Shown here: positions 43,422 through 52,879 of the stretch, piece after piece
How positions within the stretch are numbered: the first letter of the stretch is position 1
Layout of the letters: each line of letters opens with the position of its first letter
Source of the DNA: Terriglobales bacterium
GTDB taxonomy: Bacteria > Acidobacteriota > Terriglobia > Terriglobales > Acidobacteriaceae
Assembly (NCBI GenBank): GCA_025980765.1
Contig: JAICXB010000008.1
Span: 1 to 64,000, forward strand
DNA length: 64,000 nt
Direction of reading: 5' to 3'
The notes under the pieces: generated by a model
Told to the model about the DNA's origin: nothing
Seen by the model: the letters and a program-made list of their open reading frames with translations, nothing else
The model's database searches: none
Made by a program: the position numbers and the translations under genes

Positions 43422-45482
43422 TTATTTTGGTCTTACCACTACCACGGTCGGCGTGAAACTGACGCTGATCTGGGTGGCATCGGCCGGGCCAGTGGATTGC
43501 GTCAGGTCGATACGGTGCACCTGCGGGCCAGCGCCGCCAATGCCAACGTAAAGCGAGTGCCCGTCTGGGGTGATGCTGCCCGCCAGAACTGGTCCTCCTG
43601 CCCCGGCGAGCGTTACTGCTCCGGTGGTTCCGTCGGCCAGATGATAGAAGGGAATACTGGTTGCCGGTGGGGTGCTGCTGGTGAAGGCAGTAACGTAGGC
43701 GTTGGAGTCGTCCGGCGCGACCACGATCTGGGCTGGAGCGGTGACGAACGGCTGTAGAGCGGCCGTGAGCGCGGTATTGCTGGCACTTGGCGGGCATCCG
43801 TTGCTGTTGTCCACCATGTACTTCAAGTCGATCCAGCCGGCGGTTCCCAGGCCAATCATGTGGGTCCCGTCGGGGGTGGGAGCAAGCAGATTCACGGCGC
43901 CGGCTGCGGAATCGACCTTATTGTCATTGCAGGCGGCCAGACCGGTAATCGCCGCGCCGCCAATGTAGGCCACCGCCTCCTGCGGTGTGAATGCCACGCC
44001 ATCGCCTGCCAGATTCAGTGTGCGCAATCCGGCTTTCGGCGAATAGACGAAAACAGAAGTTCCGTTGGTGAGATAAGCCTTGCTGCTGTCCCCATCGAAA
44101 CTGGCGAAGTCGACGTTGGGCTCGTCGAAATTTTCCTGCGTGTTTGCGCTGGTGTCGAAGACAAACACCTTGCCCACGGAGACGTCCGAGACAATGACCT
44201 TCACCCCATCGGGCGAAACCGCCAATACTTTGCCTGTCACCGACGATACGCTGGCCGTAACTGGAGTTGTCGCCACCGGATCGAATTCAATCAGCCCCCC
44301 TGAACTGCCCAGAAAAGCCTTGGTACCCGCGTTGTTAAAGACCATTGAATTCGCGGCAAAAGGCAACGTAATCGAAGTGCCTGCCGTGTTGGCGGCTACG
44401 TCGATCGGGATGAGGCTGGTATTGGCAGATCCGTCTGGATTGGTCGGACCCGTCACGTAGACGCTGCTGGCGGTGGTTCCGGTAACCGTCGCCGTAACTG
44501 GGTTGCTGTAAACGGCGAGTCCCACGCCGGTTCCGTTGAAGTTTACGTCGGGCCCGGCGGCCGCGTTGCAAGTTGGCGGCGTACAGGAAGCGACAATGGT
44601 ACTCACGCCTGCGCCCGGCGTGGTAACCGCTCCTCCCGCGGAGACAGCCGCAGCCGTGGATGTGTAGCTGCCAAATGTAAGAGGAATGCCGCTGATCGGC
44701 TGTCCCAGAATGTCCGTGACAGTGGCAGTAAGGCTCTGCGCAGTTCCTGTAGCGACATTGAAACTGGTTTGCGTTCCTCCGGTAACCACCAGAGAGATGT
44801 TCTTGGGCGGGCAAGCAAGAAACAAGGCCGGAGTTCCCGTGGCATTGCCAACCGATGCGACGATGGTAGTCGCGCCGGGAGACTTCGAGGTAGCAATCCC
44901 ATTTGCGTCAACGCTTGCGATGAGTGAACTGCCGCTAGTCCAATTGAACGGTCCCACGGTCGAGGTGATGTCGTTGGGCCCGTTGAATGCCTTGGCCGTG
45001 AACTGTTCAGTTTGATTTTGGGAAGCGCACACCGGAGGATTCGTCGGCCCAGAGACGGTAATGTTGTCCACGTGCGCATGAACGAATACGGGAATCGTGG
45101 CGGTAAGCCCGTCAGAGGTCACCATGACATTGGCGGTGCCATCCGCCAGCAGATTGCCGTTGCTGTCCCTGGTCTGACAAACAATATTGTTGGCGTCAAA
45201 AACTCCGGCACAGATCAGTCCAGCCGAACTCACCGTAACAACGCTGGTATTTGATGAACTGAATGTAGAAGTCGGAGTCGGGGAGATCACTTGGTTGTTC
45301 GAATCCAGCACCTGGATCGAGCTCAATTGCACTACTTGACCGTGCTGAAGGGAAAAACTTGTAGGACTCACGCTGATCGTCTTAGGGGTGACAGTCGAGG
45401 TTGAGGAATGATGACCACACGATGCCAACGCCACAGCCGCGCCTATGATCAGCGCGAATCGAACCAACCGCGAAAAACGCAT
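43422..45482 (-). CDS. Ig-like domain and beta-propeller lipoprotein
   Basis: A 686-residue surface or periplasmic lipoprotein. The signal ends in a lipobox ALASC near residue 22. Residues 30-340 look like several bacterial Ig-like (Big-2 type) domains (ISVSPTSFSLQHGQVVQLSS, ATSKSPGATTIVASVG). Residues 370-686 contain repeated beta-propeller blades of the YVTN kind (KVLAVSPDGVKVIVSD, GSITPDGHSLYVGIGG). It is low in charge and rich in threonine, serine and glycine. GGGGAGGT precedes the ATG at 45482. No enzymatic motif is seen, so an adhesion or binding role is only a guess. Confidence 0.75.
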   Translation of the reverse strand: MRFSRLVRFALIIGAAVALASCGHHSSTSTVTPKTISVSPTSFSLQHGQVVQLSSIQVLDSNNQVISPTPTSTFSSSNTSVVTVSSAGLICAGVFDANNIVCQTRDSNGNLLADGTANVMVTSDGLTATIPVFVHAHVDNITVSGPTNPPVCASQNQTEQFTAKAFNGPNDITSTVGPFNWTSGSSLIASVDANGIATSKSPGATTIVASVGNATGTPALFLACPPKNISLVVTGGTQTSFNVATGTAQSLTATVTDILGQPISGIPLTFGSYTSTAAAVSAGGAVTTPGAGVSTIVASCTPPTCNAAAGPDVNFNGTGVGLAVYSNPVTATVTGTTASSVYVTGPTNPDGSANTSLIPIDVAANTAGTSITLPFAANSMVFNNAGTKAFLGSSGGLIEFDPVATTPVTASVSSVTGKVLAVSPDGVKVIVSDVSVGKVFVFDTSANTQENFDEPNVDFASFDGDSSKAYLTNGTSVFVYSPKAGLRTLNLAGDGVAFTPQEAVAYIGGAAITGLAACNDNKVDSAAGAVNLLAPTPDGTHMIGLGTAGWIDLKYMVDNSNGCPPSASNTALTAALQPFVTAPAQIVVAPDDSNAYVTAFTSSTPPATSIPFYHLADGTTGAVTLAGAGGPVLAGSITPDGHSLYVGIGGAGPQVHRIDLTQSTGPADATQISVSFTPTVVVVRPK

Positions 45483-45856
45483 GAAACCTCCCCGCTGGAC
45501 AGAGCTCAGCGGCTTCATCCAAATCGAAGGATTGGGGAAACCTGAGCAGAGCAAGCAGCGGACCAGTATGAATAAAGACTGAGTTGCTGAACCTATTCAG
45601 TTTAGAGGGCATAGCCTGACGGGGCAAGCAAGAGCTCTTCCCGCACAAAGGGAAATGCCTTTTTGCCACGGAGGCACGAAAAACACCGAGGGACGGGTTG
45701 TCATTTTAAGAGCCAGATTGACTCTCGCAAACAAATTGGACGGAGGTTGTCTAAAAATCCGGACCATCAATCGACTTCTCTCCGCCGTCTTCGTGTCTCC
45801 GTGGTGAAACAGGTGATTCTGCCTCTGCAACCCTGTGCTACACTCCGCCCTAAAGC
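45483..45856. other. Divergent intergenic region holding a family A repeat
   Basis: 374 bases between the diverging lipoprotein and secreted-protein genes. Apart from the fold-back element at 45665-45807 I see no gene. Promoters of both genes must lie here, but no clear hexamer pair stands out. Confidence 0.5.
45665..45807. repeat. Fold-back repeat, family A copy 5
   Basis: The left arm 45665-45692 (GCCACGGAGGCACGAAAAAC) and right arm 45785-45807 (TCTTCGTGTCTCCGTGG) lie in a divergent promoter region. Confidence 0.85.
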
Positions 45857-47059
45857 ATGGTCAACCTGGTCTTTCGCTGGACAATGGCGATCTGTTGTTT
45901 CCTCGTCGCCTGCGACCCTGCGTTCAGCCAGAATCTCGGCCCCGCAGCCGACCAGTTCGCCTCCCGCATCACCGAACGCGCTGCTACTCCGGCTCCGGTT
46001 TTCCTTTCCCTTAAGAATCTTTCGTCATTGAGCAGCCAGGCTGTTTCAGAGATTCGCGAAGAACTTCTGCGCCAGCTTCAGGCGCAAGGCTGGAAACTGA
46101 AGAAGAGCGAGGATGCCGAAGTTGCGATCAGCATCAGCCTTGCGGAGAACCTGCGCGATTACGTGTGGACTGCTGAAATCGCTAATGGCAACAGCCGTGA
46201 CTACGTGTTGTATGAAATGCCTCGGCCCGCCAGCCCGACGGCGTCATCTGGAAGCAGAACCAGCCTCTCGCGTACGCTGCTCGCAGCTTCCGACACGCCG
46301 CTTCTCGATGCCACTCTCTTAGAAGGCAAAGCGGTTGAAGGCGCTCACTTGCTGGTTCTGGAGGCTGCCGCAGTGGATCTCTACATTCTGCAAGCCACTC
46401 GCTGGCAATTCGTGCAACGACAGCCGCTCGGTCGCGAGGCAATAAGCGCGCGCGATCTGCGAGGCCGGATCGTGCCCGACGTAGGCAACAGCTTCGACGC
46501 TTTCCTCCCGGGAACTCACTGCACCGGCGTGGTGGCTTCGTCGCTCTCGATCAACTGCCGTGACAGCGACGATCCCTGGCCGCTTTCCGACGATCGGCGC
46601 ACTCTGGCTTTCTACGCTGGGTCTCGCAATTATTTCAATGGAGTGCTTTCCGGCCCGGGCTTGCAAGGCAGCAATATCGATCCTTTTTATTCGATGGCCA
46701 TCTTCAGCGTTGCAAGTGTCTATAGCAATGTGGACGGCCGGGCGCGGCTGCAGCAGGGCAACCGTCATCCGGTGCTTCTTGGAGAAAAATGGGGCAGCGC
46801 CTTGGCCGGAATACAAAATGCGTGCGATGCGTCGGAGCTCCTGCTCACAACGCAGGGATCGGACTTTACTCAACCCGACGCGATCACCGCTTACCATCTT
46901 GTCGGCCCGGACGCAGTTCCGGCCACCGATCCGCTTGCATTTGCCGGACCCGTGCTCAGCCTGAAGACCTCAGCCGACTATCAACAGGCCTTTGCCATTG
47001 TGGGAACAAATTCAGGACGTTATGAAGCCTATCTCATTGCTGCTCGTTGCGGCGCTTAA
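45857..47059 (+). CDS. Secreted protein of unknown function
   Basis: A 400-residue protein with a signal peptide (hydrophobic residues 4-19, cleavage after AFSQ near 25). I do not recognise the family. The N-terminal part (30-150) may be a small mixed fold (EIREELLRQLQAQGWKLKKSEDAEVAISIS) like accessory domains of lipoproteins such as LpoB or of periplasmic receptors. The remainder is rich in leucine, alanine and aspartate and could form a propeller with four cysteines. It is followed, with 38 bases of overlap, by a solute-binding protein gene, so it belongs to that operon. Confidence 0.7.
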   Translation: MVNLVFRWTMAICCFLVACDPAFSQNLGPAADQFASRITERAATPAPVFLSLKNLSSLSSQAVSEIREELLRQLQAQGWKLKKSEDAEVAISISLAENLRDYVWTAEIANGNSRDYVLYEMPRPASPTASSGSRTSLSRTLLAASDTPLLDATLLEGKAVEGAHLLVLEAAAVDLYILQATRWQFVQRQPLGREAISARDLRGRIVPDVGNSFDAFLPGTHCTGVVASSLSINCRDSDDPWPLSDDRRTLAFYAGSRNYFNGVLSGPGLQGSNIDPFYSMAIFSVASVYSNVDGRARLQQGNRHPVLLGEKWGSALAGIQNACDASELLLTTQGSDFTQPDAITAYHLVGPDAVPATDPLAFAGPVLSLKTSADYQQAFAIVGTNSGRYEAYLIAARCGA

Positions 47060-48413
47060 TTTTTTTTGTCTGGCATCGGCGCGGGCGGCGACTCGTCCAC
47101 GCTACGGCGGCACGCTGCAGATGGAAGCCCGCGGGGTGCTTACTTCCCTCGATACACAATCGAGCGACAGCTATGCGGATCGCCAGGCGCTGCGCGATCG
47201 CGTGGTCAGCGCGGTCTGCGATCGACTGGTAACGCTCGATAACGCCGGCAATCCCCACGCGTCACTGGCGAGCGCCTGGCGCTCAGAACGCGAAGCCCGC
47301 TCCTGGTATTTCACTCTTCTCTCTGGAGTTCTTCTGCACAGCGGCAGCGTGCTCGCACCGCAACTGGTGGTCACGGCTCTATCCGGAGCCAATCCAAACT
47401 GGCATATCCGCATGCAGGATGGCGAGATGCTCATCCAATCGGACCTAGCGGTTACGAACATGCTTGCGCAACTGGCGCAGACCCGCAATGCAGTATGCAT
47501 TCGTGGCGACTCCGGGCAGTGGATCGGCACTGGACCATTCTTTATGGCCGATTTTCAGCCGGGCAAGAGTATTCAGTTGCGCGCGTTTAACGATTGCTGG
47601 CGCGGACGACCTTTCCTCGATCGCATCGATATCGAAATGGGAAAGTCGCTCAGTGAGCAGGCCAGCGATGTCGAACTCGGCCGCACAAATGTGGTCGAAG
47701 CCGATCCAACCCAGCCGAAAGTCCAGTCGACCGCAGTCGTAAGTGCCAGCGCGCCCGACGAACTGCTGGCATTGGTGTTCTCTACCAGCAGGCCTGCCGC
47801 TCAGGATGAAAAGCTTCGAGAAGCGATAGCCAAGTCCATCGACCGCAGCGCGATCTTCCAAGTTCTGCTGCGCCGTCAAGGAGAGCCCAGCGCTTCTCTG
47901 CTTCCAGAATGGATCTCCGGCTATGCGCATCTTTTCAACGGCGCTCAGGACCTTGCGGCTGCGCGACAGTTGCACGCAGAGCTGACTTCCACCGCTCCGC
48001 TGTCACTGGCTTACGATGCATCAGACGCCATCGCAAAGCTCATCGCCGAACGCATTGCGGTGAACGCTCGCGAGGCGGGAATCATCCTGCAAACCTATGG
48101 CGAAGTCCTCGCGGCCAGAGCCCCCAATGCCGACCTCAAGCTGGTCCGTATCCGCATCGATTCGCCGGACCCGGCGCTGGCGCTTGCCCGAGTCGGGGAA
48201 ATATTGACACTCCCTTCGCTGCAGAAAATCGCAAATGGGCAATCGATCGAGAACTTATACCTCGCTGAACGCGAGGCTTTGAAGGATTACACGATCATTC
48301 CCATCGCCCATCTCTCGGAAGCTTTTTCTCTTGTCCCAAATCTGCACGATTGGAGCATTTCGTCCTGGGGCAGCTTGCGTTTCGACGATCTCTGGATCGA
48401 GGCAGCCCCATGA
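47022..48413 (+). CDS. Family 5 extracellular solute-binding protein, orphan of its permease
   Basis: A 463-residue periplasmic binding protein of the peptide/nickel (SBP_bac_5) class. The signal peptide covers residues 1-22 (LLLVAALNFFCLASARA). RYGGTLQMEARGVLTSLD opens the mature part, followed by VSAVCDRLV, GTGPFFMADFQPG and LREAIAKSIDRSAIF, which are typical. The ATG at 47022 has AGGA upstream and lies inside the previous gene. The stop overlaps the start of the histidine kinase gene as ATGA. No ABC permease or ATPase genes are adjacent, suggesting a sensory role with the kinase rather than transport. Confidence 0.8.
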   Translation: MKPISLLLVAALNFFCLASARAATRPRYGGTLQMEARGVLTSLDTQSSDSYADRQALRDRVVSAVCDRLVTLDNAGNPHASLASAWRSEREARSWYFTLLSGVLLHSGSVLAPQLVVTALSGANPNWHIRMQDGEMLIQSDLAVTNMLAQLAQTRNAVCIRGDSGQWIGTGPFFMADFQPGKSIQLRAFNDCWRGRPFLDRIDIEMGKSLSEQASDVELGRTNVVEADPTQPKVQSTAVVSASAPDELLALVFSTSRPAAQDEKLREAIAKSIDRSAIFQVLLRRQGEPSASLLPEWISGYAHLFNGAQDLAAARQLHAELTSTAPLSLAYDASDAIAKLIAERIAVNAREAGIILQTYGEVLAARAPNADLKLVRIRIDSPDPALALARVGEILTLPSLQKIANGQSIENLYLAEREALKDYTIIPIAHLSEAFSLVPNLHDWSISSWGSLRFDDLWIEAAP

Positions 48414-50251
48414 GTCTGCGGACAAAGCTGCTGCTGATTTTTGGCGGCATCGTTGTAATCGCCGTGGCTTTGGTTTCGTTTGCCGTGTCTGCCGGCGCGG
48501 GCCGCGCATTTCAGCGGCTCGATGAACAACGTACCGCAGCGCTGGTAGGCCAGTTCCGCCGCGAGTTCCAACTCCAGGGAGAGTCCCTGGCTGTACGCGC
48601 CGCCGCGATTACAAATTCACCCGCGGTTCGAGAGATGGCGATCTCCTTGAGCCGGCCATCTGCAGATCCCGCGCCATACCTGAACCTCGCGCCGACACTG
48701 GCATCGGAACAACAGCTCGATTTTCTGGAGATTCTCGAACAGGACGGCACCATCATCTCCTCGGCGCAATGGCCCGCGCGCTTCGGGCTGCGTGAATCCT
48801 GGCCCACTTCGGTCGCGGACTGGAACCACCAATCCGCGTTTCTCCGTTATGAGGAGACTCCGCAGGGCAGTCAACTGGCCTTGCTTTCGGTAAGGCAATT
48901 CAGCGGTCTGGATCACGGCTTTTATCTGGTGGCCGGACGAAAGATCGATTCGAATTTCCTGCGCACGCTGGTTCCGCCGGAAGGGACGCGGTTGTTGCTT
49001 TGGCAGCAGCCTCCGGACGCGGCTTCCGGCCAGCTTGAGGACTCCTCGGGAGCGATCGATACATCGTCCGACCTGAGTGCCAGACTGGGAAACATCGGCA
49101 AATCCGGTGAGATGACGACGACGCTGCGGCTGAATCATAGCGCCGATCCCTTGATCGCGCACACCCTTCCGCTTGCCGGTCGCGACCCATCGCACGTCCT
49201 GGCGACTTTGATTGTGGCCAGCAGCCGGCGCGAACTCACCGGATTGCAGAACAACATCCGCAACATCGGGGCGCTGATTGCGCTGGTGGGAATTGCATTC
49301 AGCATTCTTGCCAGCGGATGGTGGGCCACTCGCATCAGCCGTCCCATTTCAGAACTCTCCGACGCGGCGCAGGACGTGACCGGCGGCAACTGGGACCGCA
49401 AGGTCTATCTGGACGAGTCCTTGCGAGAGAACGACGAAGTGGCGGTGCTGATTGGCTCGTTCAACCGCATGACCGAAGAGCTGGAGCGTCAGCGCGATCG
49501 GGCGGTGCAAGCGGAACGCGTGGCTGCATGGCGGGAACTGGCTCGCCGATTGGCGCATGAGTTAAACAACCCGCTGTTTCCGCTGCAAATCACGGTGGAG
49601 AACCTGGTCAAGGCCCGCCAGCAAGACTCCCTCGAGTTCGGCGAAATCTTCGCCGAGAGCACAGCCACGCTGCAAGCCGAGTTGCGCAACTTAAAGGCAA
49701 TCGTTGTCCGTTTCAGCGACTTTTCTAAAATGCCAACTCCGCAATTGCGGCGCGTCGATCTAAACCAACTGGTCAGCGAGACGGCGCGCCTGTTCGCGCC
49801 GCAGCTCGCCGCACGAAGCGAAGCCATTAAGCTGGAGACTGTTCTTACTTCCGCCGATGCGCGCGTCGGCGCCGATCCCGACCTGCTCCGGCGCGCATTT
49901 GAGAACCTGGTACTCAATGCCATCGACGCGATGCCGAACGGAGGACAGCTCACGATCCGGACCATCGCCCAGAGCGCTTCCGTGGTGGTGGAAGTCTGCG
50001 ACACCGGCACCGGACTCACGCCGGAAGAATGCAGCCGCCTTTTCACTCCGTACTACACCACGAAGCAACACGGCACCGGGCTGGGATTGGCAATCGTACA
50101 GGCAGTGGTCAGCGATCATGGGGCGCGAATTTCCGTATCCAGCCGTCCCAATGTGGGCACAACATTTCGCATGGAGTTTCAGCGGCATCCAGCGATCCGT
50201 GACATCGTGGATGCGGGCGCCCCCGCACGCGCCTTCATGCGGAGCCAATAA
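48410..50251 (+). CDS. NtrY-type membrane sensor histidine kinase
   Basis: A 613-residue kinase. A membrane segment at residues 7-28 is followed by a periplasmic domain to about 280 and a second membrane segment (IRNIGALIALVGIAFSIL) near 285-305. A HAMP-like linker follows, then the phosphoacceptor helix ELARRLAHELNNPLFPLQI near residue 385 and an ATPase domain with NLVLNAIDAMPNG, DTGTGLTPEECS and TTKQHGTGLGLAIV. It is coupled to the solute-binding protein gene by ATGA and followed by a sigma-54-type regulator, its probable partner, making a four-gene signalling operon. Confidence 0.88.
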   Translation: MSLRTKLLLIFGGIVVIAVALVSFAVSAGAGRAFQRLDEQRTAALVGQFRREFQLQGESLAVRAAAITNSPAVREMAISLSRPSADPAPYLNLAPTLASEQQLDFLEILEQDGTIISSAQWPARFGLRESWPTSVADWNHQSAFLRYEETPQGSQLALLSVRQFSGLDHGFYLVAGRKIDSNFLRTLVPPEGTRLLLWQQPPDAASGQLEDSSGAIDTSSDLSARLGNIGKSGEMTTTLRLNHSADPLIAHTLPLAGRDPSHVLATLIVASSRRELTGLQNNIRNIGALIALVGIAFSILASGWWATRISRPISELSDAAQDVTGGNWDRKVYLDESLRENDEVAVLIGSFNRMTEELERQRDRAVQAERVAAWRELARRLAHELNNPLFPLQITVENLVKARQQDSLEFGEIFAESTATLQAELRNLKAIVVRFSDFSKMPTPQLRRVDLNQLVSETARLFAPQLAARSEAIKLETVLTSADARVGADPDLLRRAFENLVLNAIDAMPNGGQLTIRTIAQSASVVVEVCDTGTGLTPEECSRLFTPYYTTKQHGTGLGLAIVQAVVSDHGARISVSSRPNVGTTFRMEFQRHPAIRDIVDAGAPARAFMRSQ

Positions 50252-50314
50252 AATGGACAAAGTGGACCGCGTAGATGCAATGCACGTAAACAGGATATCG
50301 GTGTATCTGCTTTT

Positions 50315-50347
50315 GCTAGCGGTCCGGCGGACTAGCAGCCAGTAGCT
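50315..50347. repeat. Fold-back repeat, family E copy 2, abutting the ntrC-type start
   Basis: GCTAGCGGTCCG and CGGACTAGCAGCCAGTAGC form a short imperfect inverted pair. It ends 4 bases before the ATG at 50352. A single set of TGGACAAAGTGGACC units (as in family F) lies just upstream at 50254-50268. Confidence 0.7.
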
Positions 50348-50351
50348 AAGA

Positions 50352-51731
50352 ATGACAAAAGCCCATCTCCTGATCGTGGACGACGAGCCCAACACTCTGG
50401 CTTCGCTGTCCCGTGCCTTCCGCCTCGCCGGGCATGAAGCCACTGTTTGCGATCAGCCAGCTCGCGCGCTGGAACTGGTAAAGAACCAGCACTTCGACCT
50501 GATTCTCTCCGATGTCGTTATGCCGGGCAAAGACGGCATTGCTCTGCTCGAAGAAGTCAAGAGCTTGGGCGTGACCACGCCGGTGGTGATGATGTCGGGA
50601 CAGGCGCACATAGAGATGGCGGTGCGCGCGACGCGGCTGGGTGCGCTCGACTTCCTGGAAAAGCCAATCTCGACGGAAAAGCTGCTGCTGACGCTCGAAA
50701 ATGCGCTGCGCCTCACGCGCCTGGAACAAGAGAATCGAGATCTTCGCGGATCCCTGGGCAAACACGAACTGATCTGGAAAAGTTCGACCATGGCGGCATT
50801 GATGGCCCAAGTGGAGCGCGTTGCCGCCAGTGAGACGCGCGTCTGCATCCTCGGTGAGACCGGGACGGGAAAAGAGCTGGTATCGCGAACGCTGCACCAG
50901 AAGAGCCAACGCAGCGCCGGCCCATTTGTGACATTGAATTGCGCGGCAGTGCCGGTCGAGCTGATCGAGTCTGAACTCTTTGGACACGAGAAGGGCTCAT
51001 TCACCGGGGCGGCCGCGCGCCATCTGGGGAAATTCGAGCAGGCACATGGAGGCACGCTCTTCCTGGATGAAATTGGAGACATGCCGCTGCCCATGCAAGC
51101 CAAGCTGCTTCGCGTGCTGGAAGAAGGCGAGCTGGAGCGCGTGGGCGGTAGTGGAACAGTGAAGGTGGATGTCCGCGTGATCGTGGCTACGCATCGCGAT
51201 CTCGCGGAACAGGTGCGCCAGGGAAAATTCCGGCAGGACCTGTTCCACCGGATCTACGTCTTCCCCCTGATGCTTCCGCCGTTGCGAGAACGACGCGACG
51301 ACATTCCCATTTTGGTCGAACACTTCGCCGCGCAGATCGTGCGGCAAAACAACTGGAAATCAGTCACGTTCAGTCCCCAAGCCATTGCCGATCTGAAGAA
51401 ACATTCCTGGCCGGGCAACGTCCGCGAATTGCGCAACACGGTGGAGAGGCTACTGCTGCTGGCGTCAGGCAACGCAGTGGATACATCCACGGTGCGATTG
51501 GCGTTGCCGCTCGCGTCCTCCACGGAAGCAACTTCGTCTCCGCTGCAACATGGCACACTGGCCGAGCGCATCGATCAGGTCGAGAGAGAAATTATTCTCC
51601 AAGAGCTCGAGCGGCAACAACACCACATCACCAACACCGCCAAAGCACTGGGGCTGGAACGCAGCCATTTGTACAAGAAATGCCAGCAGCTCGGAGTTGA
51701 GCTGTCGAGCGCGAAAAAAGCCCCGGAGTAA
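50352..51731 (+). CDS. NtrC-type sigma-54-dependent response regulator
   Basis: A 459-residue activator. The receiver (1-120) has IVDDEP, the phosphoacceptor in ILSDVVMPG and the lysine in FLEKPIS. The AAA domain (140-370) has the Walker A GETGTGKE, GSFTGAAARHLGKFEQA (the sigma-54 contact loop, with serine in place of the commoner alanine in GAFTGA) and LFLDEIGDM. The Fis-type DNA-binding helix-turn-helix is at the C-terminus (NTAKALGLERSHLYKK). It should activate sigma-54 promoters in response to the kinase upstream. The start at 50352 lies just after a fold-back repeat. Confidence 0.92.
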   Translation: MTKAHLLIVDDEPNTLASLSRAFRLAGHEATVCDQPARALELVKNQHFDLILSDVVMPGKDGIALLEEVKSLGVTTPVVMMSGQAHIEMAVRATRLGALDFLEKPISTEKLLLTLENALRLTRLEQENRDLRGSLGKHELIWKSSTMAALMAQVERVAASETRVCILGETGTGKELVSRTLHQKSQRSAGPFVTLNCAAVPVELIESELFGHEKGSFTGAAARHLGKFEQAHGGTLFLDEIGDMPLPMQAKLLRVLEEGELERVGGSGTVKVDVRVIVATHRDLAEQVRQGKFRQDLFHRIYVFPLMLPPLRERRDDIPILVEHFAAQIVRQNNWKSVTFSPQAIADLKKHSWPGNVRELRNTVERLLLLASGNAVDTSTVRLALPLASSTEATSSPLQHGTLAERIDQVEREIILQELERQQHHITNTAKALGLERSHLYKKCQQLGVELSSAKKAPE

Positions 51732-51858
51732 AAAGTTTCTCCTAGTCAGGGAAACGCCAGCTTCCTCTATAAGCCCTTGGCAAACCTGAGATGAGGTATG
51801 GGGCCGCCTTGCCTCCTCCAATGCCTCACAGCCAATGTGCGAGGTCGCACACCTGCTT

Positions 51859-52785
51859 CTATTTCGGGTTGCCGCTGCCGTTATTCGGTTTGTTCTGGTC
51901 AGGAGCGGTGTTGTTGGTGATATCGGTCCCGCCATAGATGATCTTTACGTCTGAACCGAAGCGCCGGTAGTTGGTGTACTTCACCACCATCCTTACGTGC
52001 ACATCGCCGTTGCTGAAGTGCAGGAAGTCGTCAGCTTTGGTATAGGTCGGGAACCAGTACTTGCCGTCGATCTGCTCGCGATACGTCACGAACCGGGGAA
52101 ACAGGTTTTCGTTCTCCGGGTGCTTCCTTTTCTTGGTCGGGTCTACACCAATATCGGGCACGCTCTTGCCATAGGTCTTCACGATCTGCAGGTCCTGGTT
52201 GTCAACCCAAATGCGTCCCTGGAAGTAGCGCTTACCCTTCTCCATTTGTTTTGGCGCAACATCGAAGACATAAGTGTCCAACTCGTCGACCTTCTGCTGG
52301 CCCACGTAAAGCACCTGATACTCCGGCAATTTGTCGGTAGTGAGAGAGAAGGGAAATTTGTTGCGAACATCGTCCAGGTCTTCCTTGGTCAGCGAAATAC
52401 GCTGCAAGGTGGACTGCGGAGCGAAGGTCACGTTCTCCACGCGCCGCCCCTGATCGTCGTAGACGATGTCCGTGACTTCGCGGAATTCGCCATCGGGAGT
52501 ATCGCCATCCAGAGTTTGGAGCTTCACGTCCTGAGTCCAGGTGTAATGATCGCGTGCTTCTTTGAATTCCTGTTCTTTGGCCGCAAACTTCTGGATGATC
52601 TGCTCTGGGGTCAAACCCTTCGGCGGGGCGGGATTGATGGGGCCAGCCCCCTCGTCCTCAATCGAAGTGGATTGCGACTTCTGTGTGGGCTGATCGGAGC
52701 CGATGGTGAACTGCGCCTGGGCAACGCCCGCAGTGAGCGCCAATGCCAGGAATAATGAGGGAAGGTATCGTAAGAATGACTTCAT
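51859..52785 (-). CDS. Exported LolA-like protein with proline-rich N-terminus
   Basis: A 308-residue protein with a signal peptide (residues 6-24, ALTAGVAQAQ). A disordered proline-rich segment follows to about residue 65, then a LolA-like beta-fold with QDVKLQTLDGDTPDGEFREV, TYVFDVAPKQMEKGKRYFQG, RIWVDNQDLQIVKTYGK and RFVTYREQIDGKYWFPTYT. Similar proteins are frequent in Acidobacteria and lack a known role. The C-terminus is asparagine- and proline-rich. It converges with the ntrC-type gene. Confidence 0.65.
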   Translation of the reverse strand: MKSFLRYLPSLFLALALTAGVAQAQFTIGSDQPTQKSQSTSIEDEGAGPINPAPPKGLTPEQIIQKFAAKEQEFKEARDHYTWTQDVKLQTLDGDTPDGEFREVTDIVYDDQGRRVENVTFAPQSTLQRISLTKEDLDDVRNKFPFSLTTDKLPEYQVLYVGQQKVDELDTYVFDVAPKQMEKGKRYFQGRIWVDNQDLQIVKTYGKSVPDIGVDPTKKRKHPENENLFPRFVTYREQIDGKYWFPTYTKADDFLHFSNGDVHVRMVVKYTNYRRFGSDVKIIYGGTDITNNTAPDQNKPNNGSGNPK

Positions 52786-52879
52786 GAAAACGCCTACATT
52801 GACATTGTAGACGTTCGGGAAGGCCGGTAAGTCGCAGAATTAGCGCGAGCTACCAGCTTGTGCCAGTAAATCATGTCTC

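Noticed and set aside
47022..48413. Nickel- or peptide-transport operon
   Set aside because: No permease or ATPase genes are adjacent; only the binding protein is found.
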